Shown: one piece after another, positions 61,219 to 64,000 of the stretch
Numbering within the stretch: position 1 is the stretch's first letter
Layout: each line of letters starts with the position of its first letter
Origin: JAPLJM01 sp963708515
GTDB taxonomy: Bacteria; Desulfobacterota; Syntrophia; Syntrophales; Fen-1087
Assembly: GCA_963708515.1 (NCBI GenBank)
Contig: CAVPSX010000011.1
Coordinates: 119,570-183,569 of the forward strand
Length of the DNA stretch: 64,000 bases
Direction: 5' to 3'
Translations under genes and position numbers: made by a program
The notes under the pieces: model-generated
Databases searched by the model: none
Told to the model about the DNA's origin: nothing
Seen by the model: only the letters and a program-made list of their open reading frames with translations

Positions 61219-61820
61219 AAGCCTGGCCAAGGGCCTGTCCGAAAGAACCCAGCCGGAGGAATGTATCGGATTGGTCAGCCGCATGCTGCCCGGGATCGTT
61301 TCCGATAAACGCCTCTTCCGGGAGATTCTGGAGGGCATGGTGCGCGGCGATGCCTACCTGGAGCTACAGTACGCAACCATGTTTGACAGCGAAGTGATCC
61401 TCTATCGTGATCCGGCCCGGCTTTTTTCCGTCCGGATGTCTCCGGGGACCGGGGGAATACGATCCCATCCACGATCACAATTCCTGGGGCGTGATCAGTC
61501 TGGTTCAGGGTGAACTGGAAGTGGTGAATTATCTGCGGGAGGATGACGGATCAAAAGAGAATTACGCGCAACTCACCGAAACAGGCCGGCGGACCCTCAA
61601 ACCCGGCGAAACAACCTTTGTCTGTGGCCCTGAAAGCATTCATAAAACAGGCAACCCGACGCAGAAGACCAATATCCAGATCAGTCTCTACGGCCGGACG
61701 CAGACGAAAAGAAACCATATCAACGGCTTCGATGAGGCCACGGGGCTCGTCTATCCCATCTACGCCCCGAAGATCCGGAAACAGCGCCTTGCACGGCAGG
61801 CCCTGGCGACGCTTGGCTGA
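61172..61820 (+). pseudogene. Cysteine-dioxygenase-type cupin (one frameshift)
   Basis: The first part MNNTLPIPRKLVDFCESLAK runs to about 61450 in one frame; the second begins PGEYDPIHDHNSWGVISLVQ and ends at 61820. The shift lies in the G-run near 61443-61460. HDHNSWGVI, the E in GELEVVNY and the later His in ESIHKTGN form the metal-binding cupin site, with CDO-like spacing. CDO converts cysteine to cysteine sulfinate with O2, odd in a presumed anaerobe. Other CDO-like cupins act without that substrate. Assigned by motif only. Confidence 0.7.
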
Positions 61821-61852
61821 ACCGCAACTTGAGCATCCGGATTTTACAGCCG

Positions 61853-63651
61853 TCAAACCTCCGGCGGATACATGCTCTCAATCAGGTCTTTGTGTTTTTC
61901 CATGATTACTTTCTTTTTCAGCTTCAGCGAGGGCGTGAGTTCCCCTGTTTTTTCCGAGAATGATTCGGACAGGATCCGATAGGTCTTGATGGTTTCATAC
62001 CTGGCCAGATGCCTGTTCCGCTCCTGCACGTGCCGGTCCACCAGGGCCAGAAAATCCGGCCGTGCCAGCAGCTCCTCTTTTATTTCAAAGGCAATCTGCG
62101 CTTCCCGGGCCAAGCGGTCCGCTTCGACAAAGTTCAACGTCATGAGCGCCGTCAGATACCGCCTGCGGTCTCCGATGACGAGGACATTTTCAAACAGCGG
62201 ATCCTTCAGAAAGAGGCCCTCGATGTTTTGGGGCGCGATATTCTTTCCTCCCGCCGTAATAATCAGATCCTTTTTCCGATCCGTAATGGCGAGAAAGCCG
62301 TCCTCATCGAGGCGACCGATGTCGCCGGTCATGAGCCAGCCGTCCGGGGTAAACACATTCTTCGTCTGTTCAGGCATTTTCCAGTATCCCCGGATGACAT
62401 TCCCGCCTTTGATGAGTATTTCACCATCCGGGGCGATTTTTACTTCATTGCAGGGCAGGGGCTTGCCGGTCGTGCCGAAGCGGTAGTCGTCAATCACATT
62501 AAGCGTGGCCGGGGCCGTGGTTTCCGTCAAGCCGTAACCCTCAATGACAAAAATGCCGGAGGCGTTGAAAAAATCCGCAATCTCACGGGAAAGCGGAGCG
62601 CCTGCCGCCGTCATCCAGCGGACGCGTCCTCCCAGGGCTTCGTTGAGCTTTTTATAAACGAGATTAAAGGCAAGTTTATGCTGCCGGCCAGGAGGGGCGG
62701 CAGGGGTTTTTTGCGCTCCCGCAGAGCGCCGACGCGGGCGCCGACATCACCGGCCCAGGCGAAGACGCGCTGCTTCCAGGCCGGCTGCTGCTTGACCTGT
62801 GAGACGATGCGCGCATAGATCTTTTCGCAAACCCTCGGAACGGCCAAGATAATCGTCGGTTTTTTGGTCTTGATGTCTTCGACGATCGTCTCGAGGTTCT
62901 GTGCGTAGTGAGCGGTAACGCCGACTTTCATCCCGTAAAAATGGCCGGCGATGCGCTCGAAAACATGGCATAGCGGCAGAAAGGGCACCGTCACGTCCGT
63001 CTCAAAGGCCGGGACAACGGCATCCAGGCCGGCAAAGACCGCCAGAATATTGCCGTGGCTGATCATGGCGCCCTTGGGGGGACCGGTAGTGCCGGACGTG
63101 TAAACAAGGGTCGCCAGATCATCGGGATTGATGGCGTCGGTCAGTTTTTCAAACAGCCCCGGTTCTTCGGCTGCCCGGACGCGGCCAAGACGAAGCAGTT
63201 CCGCAAAGCTCAAAAGCAGCGGATGCGACAGGTCGCATCCCTCGGTTTCAATGACAACGATTTTTTCCAGTGTCGGGCATTTATTGATTTCATCAAGGGC
63301 TTTCCGGACGGCGGCCTGGTTTTCGGCAATGAAGACTTTTGACCCGGAATTGCTGATTATATAGGCAACCTCAGGGGCCAGCAGCGTGACGTAAATCGGA
63401 ACCGTGCAGGCGCCGATCCCGATGATGCCCATATCGGCGGCAAGCCACTCCAGCCGGTTTTCGCTCAGAAGCGCAACCATGTCCCCCTTGCGGATGCCAA
63501 GGCTGTAAAGGCCGAGCCCGACTGCCTTCGCCGTCTCGTAATATTCTGTCCAGCTCCATCCTTGCCATCCGCCCTGCTGGCGCTTCTCCACGGCGAGTCG
63601 ATCTTTGTATTTGCCGGCCTGATTTCTAAATATCTGTGACAAATTGGGCAT
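61853..63651 (-). pseudogene. Long-chain acyl-CoA synthetase (AMP-forming, one frameshift)
   Basis: Reading leftward from 63651: the N-terminal SWTEYYETAKAVGLGLYSLG, the AMP-binding P-loop LVYTSGTTGPPKGAMISHGN, and PLCHVFERIAGHFYGM run to about 62685. There a missing A in GGCA(A)GCAT shifts the frame. The rest continues HKLAFNLVYKKLNEALGGRV, MTAAGAPLSREIA, EGYGLTETTAP, GWLMTGDIGRLDEDGFLAIT and ITAGGKNIAPQNIE to 61853, about 599 codons in all. It would activate fatty acids as acyl-CoA, a typical function in fatty-acid-degrading syntrophs. One-base loss in an AA run suggests a possible read error. Confidence 0.88.
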
Positions 63652-64000
63652 GATAATGGTACCTCCTGCGGATCGGACGATTGTTAAGGGTCACAACAAC
63701 CTCTTTGAGGTTGTGATTCAGCCCATCCATGGTTTCCCCCGGGGAATGGCCGCCGCGCAAGACCTGCAATATAACCGACATAAAGCCCTGTATCAGAACA
63801 CTACTCGATGACGGCGGAAACTCTCATTGGCTTCCTCTTTCATGTATCTGTCAGCAATCATTCAATGACGTAAACACCGTTTGCATGATGAATGATAACA
63901 ATCAGAATGTCAAGAATTTGGAGAATGGCTGATTACCACCCTTGATGGCCGGAGACTTAAGCCCGTGCTATAATGGAACGAGAGAGAGGAGGTTACCTTA
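63652..64000. other. Intergenic region at the window's right end
   Basis: Contains no supported gene. TATAAT occurs at 63970-63975 and AGGAGG near 63988-63993, so a gene probably starts just beyond the window. No convincing -35 box was found at the right spacing. Confidence 0.45.

Noticed and set aside
63970..63975. TATAAT as a full promoter
   Set aside because: A single -10 match without a -35 box at 16-18 bp; insufficient alone.
1..64000. CRISPR array, tRNA or rRNA
   Set aside because: No regular 24-40 bp direct-repeat array, no cloverleaf gene, and no rRNA-like stretch could be recognised by reading.

Overview
This 64 kb window looks like chromosome from a strictly anaerobic Desulfobacterota-type bacterium, most like Syntrophus, Smithella or other Syntrophales. 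That placement is inferred from gene content and style, not from a marker gene. The clues are a large heterodisulfide-reductase (Hdr) electron-bifurcation locus with an adjacent NfnAB transhydrogenase, in-frame selenocysteine codons together with selD, separate F0 ATP-synthase genes, frequent TTG/GTG starts behind strong AGGAGG ribosome sites, and no aerobic respiration genes. I saw no rRNA, tRNA, CRISPR array or prophage.

Layout. 1-3.9 kb: nucleotide-sugar genes for surface polysaccharide (3'-end of a UDP-sugar dehydrogenase, UDP-glucuronate 4-epimerase, gmd, fcl). 3.9-7.1 kb: an AtpZ/AtpI-type pair, then a secreted thaumatin-like protein and a lipoprotein with seven Trp repeats. 7.1-8.8 kb: ettA (ABC-F), frameshifted. 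8.9-14.9 kb: a possible specialised-lipid or polyketide locus: ABC exporter, acyl carrier protein, ketosynthase, catalytically dead ketosynthase-like partner, and convergently a decayed BtrH-like acyltransferase with a small HTH protein. 15-21 kb: recQ with three frameshifts, a B12-type radical SAM protein, and a two-component system. 21-22 kb: a second AtpZ copy and atpB. 22-34 kb, all leftward: the energy locus, from giant hdrA through selenocysteine mvhD, an FrhB-like Fe-S protein, hdrC, hdrB and two Flx-like subunits, then nfnA and nfnB. 34-37.5 kb: an accessory island (lipoprotein, histone-H1-like gene with an internal TGA, two toxin-antitoxin loci). 37.5-48.6 kb: CHASE2 adenylate cyclase, alanine racemase with a large unknown C-terminal domain, two divergent ddl paralogues, mlaE-mlaF-mlaD, a zinc-metalloprotease-like protein and an FmdB-type zinc ribbon. 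48.7-57.2 kb: DUF374 acyltransferase, DHH phosphoesterase, selenoprotein selD, thrC, iron alcohol dehydrogenase, panE-like reductase, MFS transporter. 57.2-58.5 kb: decayed intergenic DNA. 58.5-63.7 kb: an FTR-rubredoxin fusion with a glutaredoxin, a phosphoesterase, and three frameshifted genes (QueG-like, cysteine-dioxygenase-like, acyl-CoA synthetase).

Functional reading. The Hdr/Flx/MvhD/Nfn genes fit flavin-based bifurcation linking NAD(P)H, ferredoxin and a disulfide or thiol couple. selD in the same window supplies selenophosphate for the Sec codon in mvhD and for its own. A family of about 180-bp MITE-like repeats with 45-bp inverted ends recurs at least six times, usually 15-40 bp before a start codon.

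Caution: at least seven genes carry single-base frameshifts. Some of these may be sequencing or assembly errors rather than true pseudogenes.
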